This document shows positions 14,901 to 24,184 of a stretch of DNA of 64,000 nucleotides, piece after piece. The first letter of the stretch is position 1, and every line of letters begins with the position of its first letter. The DNA is from Membranipora membranacea (lineage: Eukaryota; Bryozoa; Gymnolaemata; Cheilostomatida; Membraniporidae): NCBI GenBank assembly GCA_914767715.1, contig OU612068.1, positions 15,190,001 through 15,254,000 of the forward strand, read 5' to 3'. Position numbers and translations under genes: made by a program. The notes under the pieces are model-generated. The model had not been told where the DNA came from, ran no database searches, and was given only the letters and a program-made list of their open reading frames with translations.

Positions 14901-15670
14901 CGCAAATATCGGGACGATCGGACAAGAATTGGCGAAGTTATAGCGAAAAACGTCGCTAAAACGGACGAAAAAGTTTATCTCACTGAGTTGAGCATCTTGG
15001 TGAAAAAAATGCGCATATTGAAAAAACTTTCAAATTTCAAACTGAAACACTTATTCAGACTCAGCTTTTCGCTGCGAGTCTTATGGCGCAAATATCGGGA
15101 CGATCGGACAAGAATTGGCGAAGTTATAGCGAAAAACGTCGCTAAAACGGACGAAAGTGTTTATCTCACTGAGTTGAGCATTTTGGTGAAAAAAATGCGC
15201 ATTTTGAAAAAACTTTCAAATTTCAAACTGAAACACTTATGCAGACTCAGCTTTTCGCTGCGAGTCTAATGGCGCAAATATCGGGACGATCGGACAAGAA
15301 TTGGCGAAGTTATAGCGAAAAACGTCGCTAAAACGGACGAAAGTGTTTATCTCACTGAGTTGAGCATCTTGGTGAAAAAAATGCGCATTTTGAAAAAACT
15401 TTCAAATTTCAAACTGAAACACTTATTCAGACTCAGCTTTTCGCTGCGAGTCTTATGGCGCAAATATCGGGACGATCGGACAAGAATTGGCGAAGTTATA
15501 GCGAAAAACGTCGCTAAAACGGACGAAAGTGTTTATCTCACTGAGTTGGGCATCTTGGTGAAAAAAATGCGCATTTTGAAAAAACTTTCAAATTTCAAAC
15601 TGAAACACTTATTCAGACTCAGCTTTTCGCTGCGAGTCTAATGGCGCAAATATCGGGACGATCGGACAAG
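11950..15670. repeat. Tandem duplication of a 10-monomer (1860-bp) satellite block
   Basis: Two adjacent blocks of 1860 bp are nearly identical. Markers at 12081, 12690, 12756, 13321 and 13500 each recur exactly 1860 bp later, including rare variants such as GAACAACGTCGC and GGACGAAAAAGTTTATC. A GAG to GTG change near 14799 is one of very few differences seen. The offset of exactly 10 x 186 with no accumulated indel suggests a recent duplication. Edges are approximate. Confidence 0.85.
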
Positions 15671-15699
15671 AATTGGCGAAGTTATAGCGAAAAACGTCG

Positions 15700-18600
15700 C
15701 TAAAACGGACGAAAGTGTTTATCTCACTGAGTTGAGCATCTTGGTGAAAAAAATGCGCATTTTGAAAAAACTTTCAAATTTCAAACTGAAACACTTATTC
15801 AGATTCAGCTTTTCGCTGCGAGTCTAATGGCGCAAATATCACGACGATCGGACAAGAATTGGCGAAGTTATAGCGAAAAACGTCGCTAAAACGGACGAAA
15901 GTGTTTATCTCACTGAGTTGAGCATCTTGGTGAAAAAAATGCGCATTTTGAAAAAACTTTCCAATTTCAAACTGAAACACTTATTCAGACTCAGCTTTTT
16001 GCTGCGAGTCTAATGGCGCAAATATCGGGACAATCGGACAAGAATTGGCGAAGTTATAGCGAAAAATGTCGCTAAAACGGACGAAAGTGTTTATCTCACT
16101 GAGTTGAGCATCTTGGTGAAAAAAATGCGCATTTTGAAAAAACTTTCAAATTTCAAACTGAAACACTTATTCAGACCCAGCTTTTCGCTGCGAGTCTAAT
16201 GGCGCAAATATCGGGACGATCGGACAAGAATTGGCGAAGTTATAGCGAAAAACGTCGCTAAAACGGACGAAAGTGTTTATCTCACTGAGTTGAGCATCTT
16301 GGTGAAAAAAATGCGCAATTTGAAAAAACTTTCAAATTTCAAACTGAAACACTTATTCAGACTCAGCCTTTCGCTGCGAGTCTAATGGCGCAAATATCGG
16401 GACGATCGGACAAGAATTGGCGAAGTTATAGCGAAAAACGTCGCTAAAACGGACGAAAGTGTTTATCTCACTGAGTTGAGCATCTTGGTGAAAAAAATGC
16501 GCATTTTGAAAAAACTTTCAAATTTCAAACTGAAATACTTATTCAGACTCAGCTTTTCGCTGCGAGTCTAATGGCGCAAATATCGGGACGATCGGACAAG
16601 AATTGGCGAAGTTATAGCGAAAAACGTCGCTAAAACGGACGAAAGTGTTTATCTCACTGAGTTGAGCATCTTGGTGAAAACAATGCGCATTTTGAAAAAA
16701 CTTTCAAATTTCAAACTGAAACACTTATTCAGATTCAGCTTTTCGCTGCGAGTCTAATGGCGCAAATATCGGGACGATCGGACAAGAATTGGCGAAGTTA
16801 TAGCGAAAAACGTCGCTAAAACGGATGAAAGTGTTTATCTCACTGAGTTGAGCATCTTGGTGAAATAAATGCGCAATTTGAAAAAACTTTCAAATTTCAA
16901 ACTGAAACACTTATTCAGACTCAGCTTTTCGCTGCGAGTCTAATGGCGCAAATATCGGGACGATCGGACAAGAATTGGCGAAGTTATAGCGAAAAACGTC
17001 GCTAAAACGGACGAAAGTGTTTATCTCACTGAGTTGAGCATCTTTGTGAAAAAAATGCGCATTTTGAAAAAACTTTCAAATTTCAAACTGAAACACTTAT
17101 TCAGACCCAGCTTTTCGCTGCGAGTCTAATGGCGCAAATATCGGGACGATCGGACAAGAATTGGCGAAGTTATAGCGAAAAACGTCGCTAAAACGGACGA
17201 AAGTGTTTATCTCACTGAGTTGAGCATCTTGGTGAAAAAAAATGCGCAATTTGAAAAAACTTTCAAATTTCAAACTGAAACACTTATTCAGACTCAGCCT
17301 TTCGCTGCGAGTCTAATGGCGCAAATATCGGGACGATCGGACAAGAATTGGCGAAGTTATAGCGAAAAACGTCGCTAAAACGGACGAAAGTGTTTATCTC
17401 ACTGAGTTGAGCATCTTGGTGAAAAAAATGCGCATTTTGAAAAAACTTTCAAATTTCAAACTGAAACACTTATTCAGACTCAGCTTATCGCTGCGAGTCT
17501 AATGGCGCAAATATCGGGACGATCGGACAAGAATTGGCGAAGTTATAGCGAAAAACGTCGCTAAAACGGACGAAAGTGTTTATCTCACTGAGTTGAGTGA
17601 GCATCTTGGTGAAAAAAATGCGCATTCTAAAAAAACTTTCAAATTTTAAACTGAAACACTTATTCAGATTCAGCTTATCGCTGCGAGTCTAATGGCGCAA
17701 ATATCGGGACGATCGGACAAGAATTGGCGAAGTTATAGCGAAAAACGTCGCTAAAACGGACGAAAGTGTTTATCTCACTGAGTTGAGTGAGCATCTTGGT
17801 GAAAAAAATGCGCATTCTAAAAAAACTTTCAAATTTTAAACTGAAACACTTATTCAGATTCAGCTTTTCGCTGCGAGTCTAATGGCGCAAATATCGGGAC
17901 GATCGGACAAGAATTGGCGAAGTTATAGCGAAAAACGTCGCTAAAACGGACGAAAGTGTTTATCTCACTGAGTTGGGCATCTTGGTGAAAAAAATGCGCA
18001 TTTTGAAAAAACTTTCAAATTTCAAACTGAAACACTTATTCAGACTCAGCTTTTCGCTGCGAGTCTAATGGCGCAAATATCGGGACGATCGGACAAGAAT
18101 TGGCGAAGTTATAGCGAAAAACGTCGCTAAAACGGACGAAAGTGTTTATCTCACTGAGTTGAGCATCTTGGTGAAAAAAATGCGCATTTTGAAAAAACTT
18201 TCAAATTTCAAACTGAAACACTTATTCAGATTCAGCTTTTCGCTGCGAGTCTAATGGCGCAAATATCACGACGATCGGACAAGAATTGGCGAAGTTATAG
18301 CGAAAAACGTCGCTAAAACGGACGAAAGTGTTTATCTCACTGAGTTGAGCATCTTGGTGAAAAAAATGCGCATTTTGAAAAAACTTTCCAATTTCAAACT
18401 GAAACACTTATTCAGACTCAGCTTTTCGCTGCGAGTCTAATGGCGCAAATATCGGGACAATCGGACAAGAATTGGCGAAGTTATAGCGAAAAACGTCGCT
18501 AAAACGGACGAAAGTGTTTATCTCACTGAGTTGAGCATCTTGGTGAAAAAAATGCGCATTTTGAAAAAACTTTCAAATTTCAAACTGAAACACTTATTCA

Positions 18601-20550
18601 GACCCAGCTTTTCGCTGCGAGTCTAATGGCGCAAATATCGGGACGATCGGACAAGAATTGGCGAAGTTATAGCGAAAAACGTCGCTAAAACGGACGAAAG
18701 TGTTTATCTCACTGAGTTGAGCATCTTGGTGAAAAAAATGCGCAATTTGAAAAAACTTTCAAATTTCAAACTGAAACACTTATTCAGACTCAGCCTTTCG
18801 CTGCGAGTCTAATGGCGCAAATATCGGGACGATCGGACAAGAATTGGCGAAGTTATAGCGAAAAACGTCGCTAAAACGGACGAAAGTGTTTATCTCACTG
18901 AGTTGAGCATCTTGGTGAAAAAAATGCGCATTTTGAAAAAACTTTCAAATTTCAAACTGAAATACTTATTCAGACTCAGCTTTTCGCTGCGAGTCTAATG
19001 GCGCAAATATCGGGACGATCGGACAAGAATTGGCGAAGTTATAGCGAAAAACGTCGCTAAAACGGACGAAAGTGTTTATCTCACTGAGTTGAGCATCTTG
19101 GTGAAAACAATGCGCATTTTGAAAAAACTTTCAAATTTCAAACTGAAACACTTATTCAGATTCAGCTTTTCGCTGCGAGTCTAATGGCGCAAATATCGGG
19201 ACGATCGGACAAGAATTGGCGAAGTTATAGCGAAAAACGTCGCTAAAACGGATGAAAGTGTTTATCTCACTGAGTTGAGCATCTTGGTGAAAAAAATGCG
19301 CATTTTGAAAAAACTTTCAAATTTCAAACTGAAACACTTATTCAGACTCAGCTTTTCGCTGCGAGTCTAATGGCGCAAATATCGGGACGATCGGACAAGA
19401 ATTGGCGAAGTTATAGCGAAAAACGTCGCTAAAACGGACGAAAGTGTTTATCTCACTGAGTTGAGCATCTTTGTGAAAAAAATGCGCATTTTGAAAAAAC
19501 TTTCAAATTTCAAACTGAAACACTTATTCAGACCCAGCTTTTCGCTGCGAGTCTAATGGCGCAAATATCGGGACGATCGGACAAGAATTGGCGAAGTTAT
19601 AGCGAAAAACGTCGCTAAAACGGACGAAAGTGTTTATCTCACTGAGTTGAGCATCTTGGTGAAAAAAAATGCGCAATTTGAAAAAACTTTCAAATTTCAA
19701 ACTGAAACACTTATTCAGACTCAGCCTTTCGCTGCGAGTCTAATGGCGCAAATATCGGGACGATCGGACAAGAATTGGCGAAGTTATAGCGAAAAACGTC
19801 GCTAAAACGGACGAAAGTGTTTATCTCACTGAGTTGAGCATCTTGGTGAAAAAAATGCGCATTTTGAAAAAACTTTCAAATTTCAAACTGAAACACTTAT
19901 TCAGACTCAGCTTATCGCTGCGAGTCTAATGGCGCAAATATCGGGACGATCGGACAAGAATTGGCGAAGTTATAGCGAAAAACGTCGCTAAAACGGACGA
20001 AAGTGTTTATCTCACTGAGTTGAGTGAGCATCTTGGTGAAAAAAATGCGCATTCTAAAAAAACTTTCAAATTTTAAACTGAAACACTTATTCAGATTCAG
20101 CTTATCGCTGCGAGTCTAATGGCGCAAATATCGGGACGATCGGACAAGAATTGGCGAAGTTATAGCGAAAAACGTCGCTAAAACGGACGAAAGTGTTTAT
20201 CTCACTGAGTTGAGTGAGCATCTTGGTGAAAAAAATGCGCATTCTAAAAAAACTTTCAAATTTTAAACTGAAACACTTATTCAGATTCAGCTTTTCGCTG
20301 CGAGTCTAATGGCGCAAATATCGGGACGATCGGACAAGAATTGGCGAAGTTATAGCGAAAAACGTCGCTTAAACGGACGAAAGTGTTTATCTCACTGAGT
20401 TGAGCATCTTGGTGAAAAAAATGCGCATTTTGAAAAAACTTTCAAATTTCAAACTGAAACACTTATTCAGATTCAGCTTTTCGCTGCGAGTCTGATGGCG
20501 CAAATATCGGGACGATCGGACAAGAATTGGCGAAGTTATAGCGAAAAACG
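15700..20550. repeat. Tandem duplication of a 13-monomer (~2427-bp) satellite block
   Basis: Variant-bearing monomers at about 15.8-17.9 kb recur about 2427 bp downstream. Examples are the TATCACGACGATCGG unit at 15839 and 18266, the GGGACAATCGG unit, and a pair of 190-bp TGAG-insertion monomers near 17.6/17.8 and 20.0/20.2 kb. The offset equals 13 x 186 plus 9, which is explained by two 4-bp insertions and one extra A. The copies differ at a few sites, e.g. GAAATAAATGCGCAA near 16862 versus AAAAAAATGCGCATT near 19290. Edges are approximate. Confidence 0.8.
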
Positions 20551-21517
20551 TCGCTAAAACGGACGAAAGTGTTTATCTCACTGAGTTGAGCATCTTGGTG
20601 AAACAAATGCGCAATTTGAAAAAACTTTCAAATTTCAAACTGAAACACTTATTCAGACTCAGCTTTTCGCTGCGAGTCTAATGGCGCAAATATCGGGACG
20701 ATCGGACAAGAATTGGCGAAGTTATAGCGAAAAACGTCGCTAAAACGGACGAAAGTGTTTATCTCACTGAGTTGAGCATCTTGGTGAAAAAAATGCGCAT
20801 TTTGAAAAAACTTTCAAATTTCAAACTGAAACACTTATTCAGACTCAGCTTTTCGCTGCGAGTCTGATGGCGCAAATATCGGGACGATCGGACAAGAATT
20901 GGCGAATTTATAGCGAAAAACGTCACTAAAACGGACGAAAGTGTTTATCTCACTGAGTTGAGCATCTTGGTGAAAAAAATGCGCATTTTGAAAAAACTTT
21001 CAAATCTCAAACTGAAACACTTATTCAGACTCAGCTTTTCGCTGTGAGTCTGATGGCGCAAATATCGGGACGATCGGACAAGAATTGGCGAAGTTATAGC
21101 GAAAAACGTCGCTAAAACGGACGAAAGTGTTTATCTCACTGAGTTGAGCATCTTGGTGAAAAAAATGCGCATTTTGAAAAAACTTTCAAATTTCAAAATG
21201 AAACACTTATTCAGACTCAGCTTTTCGCTGCGAGTCTAATGGCGCAAATATCGGGACGATCGGACAAGAATTGGCGAAGTTATAGCGAAAAACGTCGCTA
21301 AAACGGACGAAAGTGTTTATCTCACTGAGTTGAGCATCTTGGTGAAAAAAATGCGCATTTTGAAAAAACTTTCAAATTTCAAACTGAAACACTTATTCAG
21401 ACTCAGCTTTTCGCTGCGAGTCTGATGGCGCAAATATCGGGACGATCGGACAAGAATTGGCGAATTTATAGCGAAAAACGTCGCTAAAACGGACGAAAGT
21501 GTTTATCTCACTGAGTT

Positions 21518-21523
21518 GAGCAT
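21518..21523. repeat. Left target-site duplication, GAGCAT
   Basis: The six bases GAGCAT lie directly outside the first base of the left inverted repeat and are repeated directly outside the right one (39244-39249). They are part of the normal satellite monomer (CTGAGTTGAGCATCTTGG). A 6-bp duplication is the signature of Maverick/Polinton integration. Confidence 0.97.
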
Positions 21524-21653
21524 AGTAGTAAAAGTGGGAGCAGGTCGTTAGCCCGAACCCATTGAAACGAATGAGCGACTCGATCCCTTTTGTAACGTTC
21601 CTGGTGGAACGACTACTCATATTGTATGGGAGTTGTCAATTTCTACTCTATCA
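21524..21653 (+). repeat. Left terminal inverted repeat, 130 bp
   Basis: Matches the reverse complement of 39114-39243 at 128 of 130 positions; the two differences are GAGCGACTC/GAGCGGCTC and CTACTCTA/CTACCCTA. It begins AGTAGT, fitting the AG...CT ends of Polintons. It includes a perfect 6-bp hairpin, CGTTCC-TGGT-GGAACG, at 21596-21611. The integrase would act on these ends, and protein-primed replication would begin here. Confidence 0.98.
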
Positions 21654-22030
21654 TTTTGTATGGTGAGGATGGAAGTTTGTTTATGTAATTCTTTTTATGT
21701 ATATTTATTCATGATAAATGAGATGCTTGTGTGGGTAATGTGATTGATCACATTCACTGTTAGCTAGTGTTGTTGTAAATATTAATGAATTGAGTGTCAG
21801 TTTGTTTGTGAGGATAAATGTTCATTGGTACAGGGTAGAATGATAAATTGATATACAAAATGAGCAGCTGTATATATATGTTCATTGAAGTGTTAAAACA
21901 ATTTCAATAAAAATCTGAGGACAATGCGGCAAAGACAAGGTTTTGAAATGAGATACATGCATAAAATCACATAAAATAACACGGGAATAAATGAATGCAA
22001 AGTTGACAGATTAGGCATCTGACATAGCCC
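21654..22030. other. AT-rich non-coding stretch inside left end
   Basis: No supported gene. TTTATT at 21703-21708 gives AATAAA on the minus strand and could end minus-strand transcripts such as the zinc-ribbon gene. AATAAA also occurs on the plus strand at 21906. Any rightward promoter for this end would have to lie here or in the inverted repeat. Confidence 0.5.
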
Positions 22031-22297
22031 ATGGAACAGATTGTACTAGTTTACATGTTACTGGTAGCAGGTGCAAGCATTCCTGATCTGACAAAATTGG
22101 CAACGCAATTTGTGAGTGCTCCCGTAGGCAGCAGGGTAACAACGCCAGACTCATGCTATGACTTTGATGAGCATAAAGCTGATGAACATAACTTTGACAC
22201 CCACCATTCCAACGCAAATTACGCTGCCCTGGATAAAAACAACAAAAAAGTAGAAAAACAGATAACAAAAATTAACAAAAAAAAGAAGAAAAAATGA
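22031..22297 (+). CDS. Possible small protein with hydrophobic N-terminus (88 aa), doubtful
   Basis: An ATG-initiated frame of 88 codons. The N-terminus (IVLVYMLLVAGAS) is hydrophobic like a signal or membrane segment, the middle is rich in Asp/His, and the C-terminus is a lysine run encoded by an A-rich stretch. It ends 18 bp before the end of the convergent zinc-ribbon gene, which is a sensible arrangement. I recognise no family, and the opposite strand is also open here, so this may be chance. Confidence 0.25.
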   Translation: MEQIVLVYMLLVAGASIPDLTKLATQFVSAPVGSRVTTPDSCYDFDEHKADEHNFDTHHSNANYAALDKNNKKVEKQITKINKKKKKK

Positions 22298-22315
22298 TTA
22301 GTTATCAATTAAAGA

Positions 22316-22928
22316 TTACAGACTGTCTTTAATTGCCATTCGTCGTAGTTTTTGTCTCATATTTCTATCTAACTCTGCCTCTGCTGCTGCCAATTCCCTG
22401 AGTGTCGCTCTTGTTTTACGCACCAGATCCGATCTCATAATTTTGAATCGATGTTGCAACCTCTTTACATCTACAACACAGAAGTTTGAGTTCACGTATT
22501 AATGACAATTGCCTTCAGGAATGTAATGAAAGTATCACTACCTTCAGAAAACATCGATGGTTAGTGTACTGAATGTATGTACTTACGTTTGGCATCCATT
22601 ATTGGCACTCTACTCTCACATGTCGGACAGTGAAAACTTTCAGCAGCAAATATTTCTTTTAATTCATCTGTCTTTGCCGTCTGTCTCGTGAGGCACAGCT
22701 CCTCACCATTAGGAAACATTTCTTTGGCGCATTCTGTACAGGAACGAGTCTGCAACAAAAAACCCATGACTAGTTACCAAGCCAACATAGTATTCTGAGC
22801 AATGGAAATTCACATAAGCAATTTGTCAAGTCATATACAACAAAGGTAAAAAAATTGAAACATAAAAAATATTATAATTATAGTAGGAAAAATAAAGCAA
22901 AGTACATGTGTATACTCACATGTTCCAT
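22316..22928 (-). CDS. Zinc-ribbon / coiled-coil protein, three exons (108 aa), unknown function
   Basis: Reconstructed on the minus strand from splice sites. Exon 1 is 22928-22920 (ATG plus two codons, donor GTGAGT). Exon 2 is 22749-22587 (acceptor TTGCAG, donor GTAAGT, ends in phase 1). Exon 3 is 22470-22316 (acceptor GTTGTAG, stop TAA). The frame is continuous across both junctions. Exon 2 carries two CxxC pairs (CTEC and CPTC), which suggests a zinc ribbon. Exon 3 is rich in Arg, Glu and Ala and looks like a basic coiled coil. It diverges from the tail-anchored gene starting at 23115. I do not recognise a named family. A nucleic-acid-binding or regulatory role is only inference. Confidence 0.7.
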
Positions 22929-23114
22929 AGTGATAAAAGTGTCCTATAATAGATCAAACAAATAGTCACTTTGGTAGTGTGTAAGTCCGTCTGTGTGTGT
23001 GTGTGCGTCCGTGAGTGAATTTGGTAAGCAGGCAAGCACTTAAATACCAGTGAACCAAGTGGTTATATATTACTCGGAAGATACCTATTCATATTAGTGT
23101 TTCCTAGGCAACCT
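22929..23114. promoter_or_regulatory. Divergent promoter region with GT microsatellite
   Basis: This 186-bp gap separates the first ATGs of two divergent genes (zinc-ribbon on minus, tail-anchored on plus), so it should carry promoters for both. It contains a short (TG)n run near 22992-23004 and a TATA-like TTATATAT at 23061-23068, about 50 bp before the plus-strand ATG. No defined transcription-factor site is claimed. The match of its length to the satellite period is coincidental: the sequence is unrelated. Confidence 0.45.
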
Positions 23115-23645
23115 ATGATGGAACGGTTAGAAGAGACAAGTGATTATATTAACCTGTTGAAACATCTGAGTTCACCCATCAATGCAAGGCAATATTTGCT
23201 AAGCAATCTTGCAGGCAAATGTTATCCTCTATCTGTGACATTGATGGATGACAAATCCAGCACGCTGTACATGATTCAACAAAATGTGGAAGAATTGTAT
23301 GTAAATGATATTGAATTGATATCAAGAAAAATCTTATCTGCCAGCCAAACTTCACAGACCTATGCCTCCCTCTGTGAAGAAATCTTATCTTCTTCCACAA
23401 ACAGCAAGAAGTTGCTGTTTCATTCTATCACATTATTGACTATTCTACAAAAGGTATTTTTGTCATTGGGCAAAAATGAAGTGAGGAGTATAATAACCAC
23501 CCAATCAATAAACAGTTTTTGCAGAACTTTAAATAAAGCTATCGTTCGCATGAGATTTCAGACAGTGACACTGCAGATACTTTATGTATTGGTTACTTTG
23601 CTGTTATTTAGCATAATCAGTCTATGGCTACAACATAATGGATAA
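23115..23645 (+). CDS. Tail-anchored helical protein, unknown (176 aa)
   Basis: The first ATG of the open frame is 23115, followed by a second Met codon; an upstream GTG at 23097 is not a likely eukaryotic start. The product looks mostly helical and ends in one strong hydrophobic segment (LQILYVLVTLLLFSIISLW) followed by five residues, so it should be a C-terminally anchored membrane protein. It overlaps the next ORF by 8 bp. Size, helical make-up and tail anchor resemble the Bcl-2 / E1B-19K fold group, but I see no convincing BH1 or BH3 motif, so that is only a hypothesis. No family is assigned. Confidence 0.65.
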   Translation: MMERLEETSDYINLLKHLSSPINARQYLLSNLAGKCYPLSVTLMDDKSSTLYMIQQNVEELYVNDIELISRKILSASQTSQTYASLCEEILSSSTNSKKLLFHSITLLTILQKVFLSLGKNEVRSIITTQSINSFCRTLNKAIVRMRFQTVTLQILYVLVTLLLFSIISLWLQHNG

Positions 23646-23976
23646 AACAGATGCATCTATGGCTGCTACTTTGTGGGAATTAATCTCCCTTCAGGTCAGC
23701 AAAAATTGTCAAGGCTGTAATTCTAAAGGCTATACAGACTTCTCTCATCATGACTGTCAACTTATAAATCAATACATGTATCTTTTGCACACTGACAAAT
23801 TACGTCACCATTTTGATATTTGGTATGAAATCGCAATGCAGATGATTCCATCAGGACTTCATAGACCTGTGACAAGATATTTAATAAAGGCAAAGAAAGA
23901 GACTTTGTTCAGTCAGATCGTGGTACTGTTACCAGACGCACCCTATACTGTGACATTACCCCCTCATTTACGTTAG
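23638..23976 (+). CDS. Small Cys/His protein of Maverick type (112 aa)
   Basis: Starts at the ATG inside CATAATGGATAAAAC, overlapping the end of the upstream gene by 8 bp, and stops at TAG 23974-23976. Residues about 24-40 carry CQGCNSKGY...SHHDCQL, a C-x2-C...H-x-C pattern that probably binds zinc. From memory, short proteins with a related C-x-GC...H...C(L) motif are common in Maverick/adintovirus elements and have no assigned function. The first exon of the large spliced gene at 26073 has a similar motif. The rest is mixed alpha-like sequence without a clear domain. Confidence 0.65.
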   Translation: MDKTDASMAATLWELISLQVSKNCQGCNSKGYTDFSHHDCQLINQYMYLLHTDKLRHHFDIWYEIAMQMIPSGLHRPVTRYLIKAKKETLFSQIVVLLPDAPYTVTLPPHLR

Positions 23977-23982
23977 TTTACT

Positions 23983-24183
23983 ATGCCTGTGTCTGATATC
24001 ACAACCAGACAGTTTTTATCACAATACCGTGCACTTCTCACAATTATCCTGATTACCATAGCCACCATATGTTCGCTGTGTGCAGCGTTTTTTCAACAAG
24101 AGAAAGGAGAGCTTCATTCTATCATAAAACTCCTCGGTGAAAACTTTGAATCCACTACAAAGTCAACAAACTCTACACTCTAG
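23983..24183 (+). CDS. Small membrane protein, unknown (66 aa)
   Basis: ATG six bases after the preceding stop; ends at TAG 24181-24183, one base before the ATPase ATG. One clear hydrophobic segment, ALLTIILITIATICSLCAAFF, lies near residues 17-37 with a short N-terminal arm and a polar Ser/Thr-rich tail. Probably a single-pass membrane protein. No family recognised. Its tight packing between the Cys/His ORF and the ATPase supports it being a real gene. Confidence 0.55.
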   Translation: MPVSDITTRQFLSQYRALLTIILITIATICSLCAAFFQQEKGELHSIIKLLGENFESTTKSTNSTL

Positions 24184-24184
24184 T

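Larger units (their letters stand above)
1..21523. repeat. 186-bp satellite array, left arm
   Basis: Tandem head-to-tail monomers of 186 bp; for example, the unit starting GATCGGACAAGAATTGG at 1 recurs at 187. About 116 copies fill the arm without other sequence. Monomers differ by scattered substitutions, occasional single-base insertions in A runs, and a recurrent 4-bp insertion that makes TTGAGTGAGCAT from TTGAGCAT (190-bp monomers near 2.67, 3.98, 5.47, 7.15, 9.2, 10.7, 11.6, 17.6, 17.8, 20.0 and 20.2 kb). Because 186 is 62 codons, a reading frame persists from unit to unit, usually ended by the TAA in GAGTCTAATGG. The arm stops cleanly inside a monomer where the Maverick element begins. 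I see no gene, transposon fragment or other sequence inside it. Confidence 0.99.

Noticed and set aside
1-21517. CRISPR-like regular repetition
   Set aside because: Units are contiguous and homologous over the whole period, with no unique spacers; this is eukaryotic satellite DNA.
21393-21620. 75-codon minus-strand frame crossing the left junction
   Set aside because: A chance fusion of inverted-repeat and satellite sequence.
23179-23400. 73-codon minus-strand frame opposite the tail-anchored gene
   Set aside because: Overlaps a better-supported plus-strand ORF and has no independent support.
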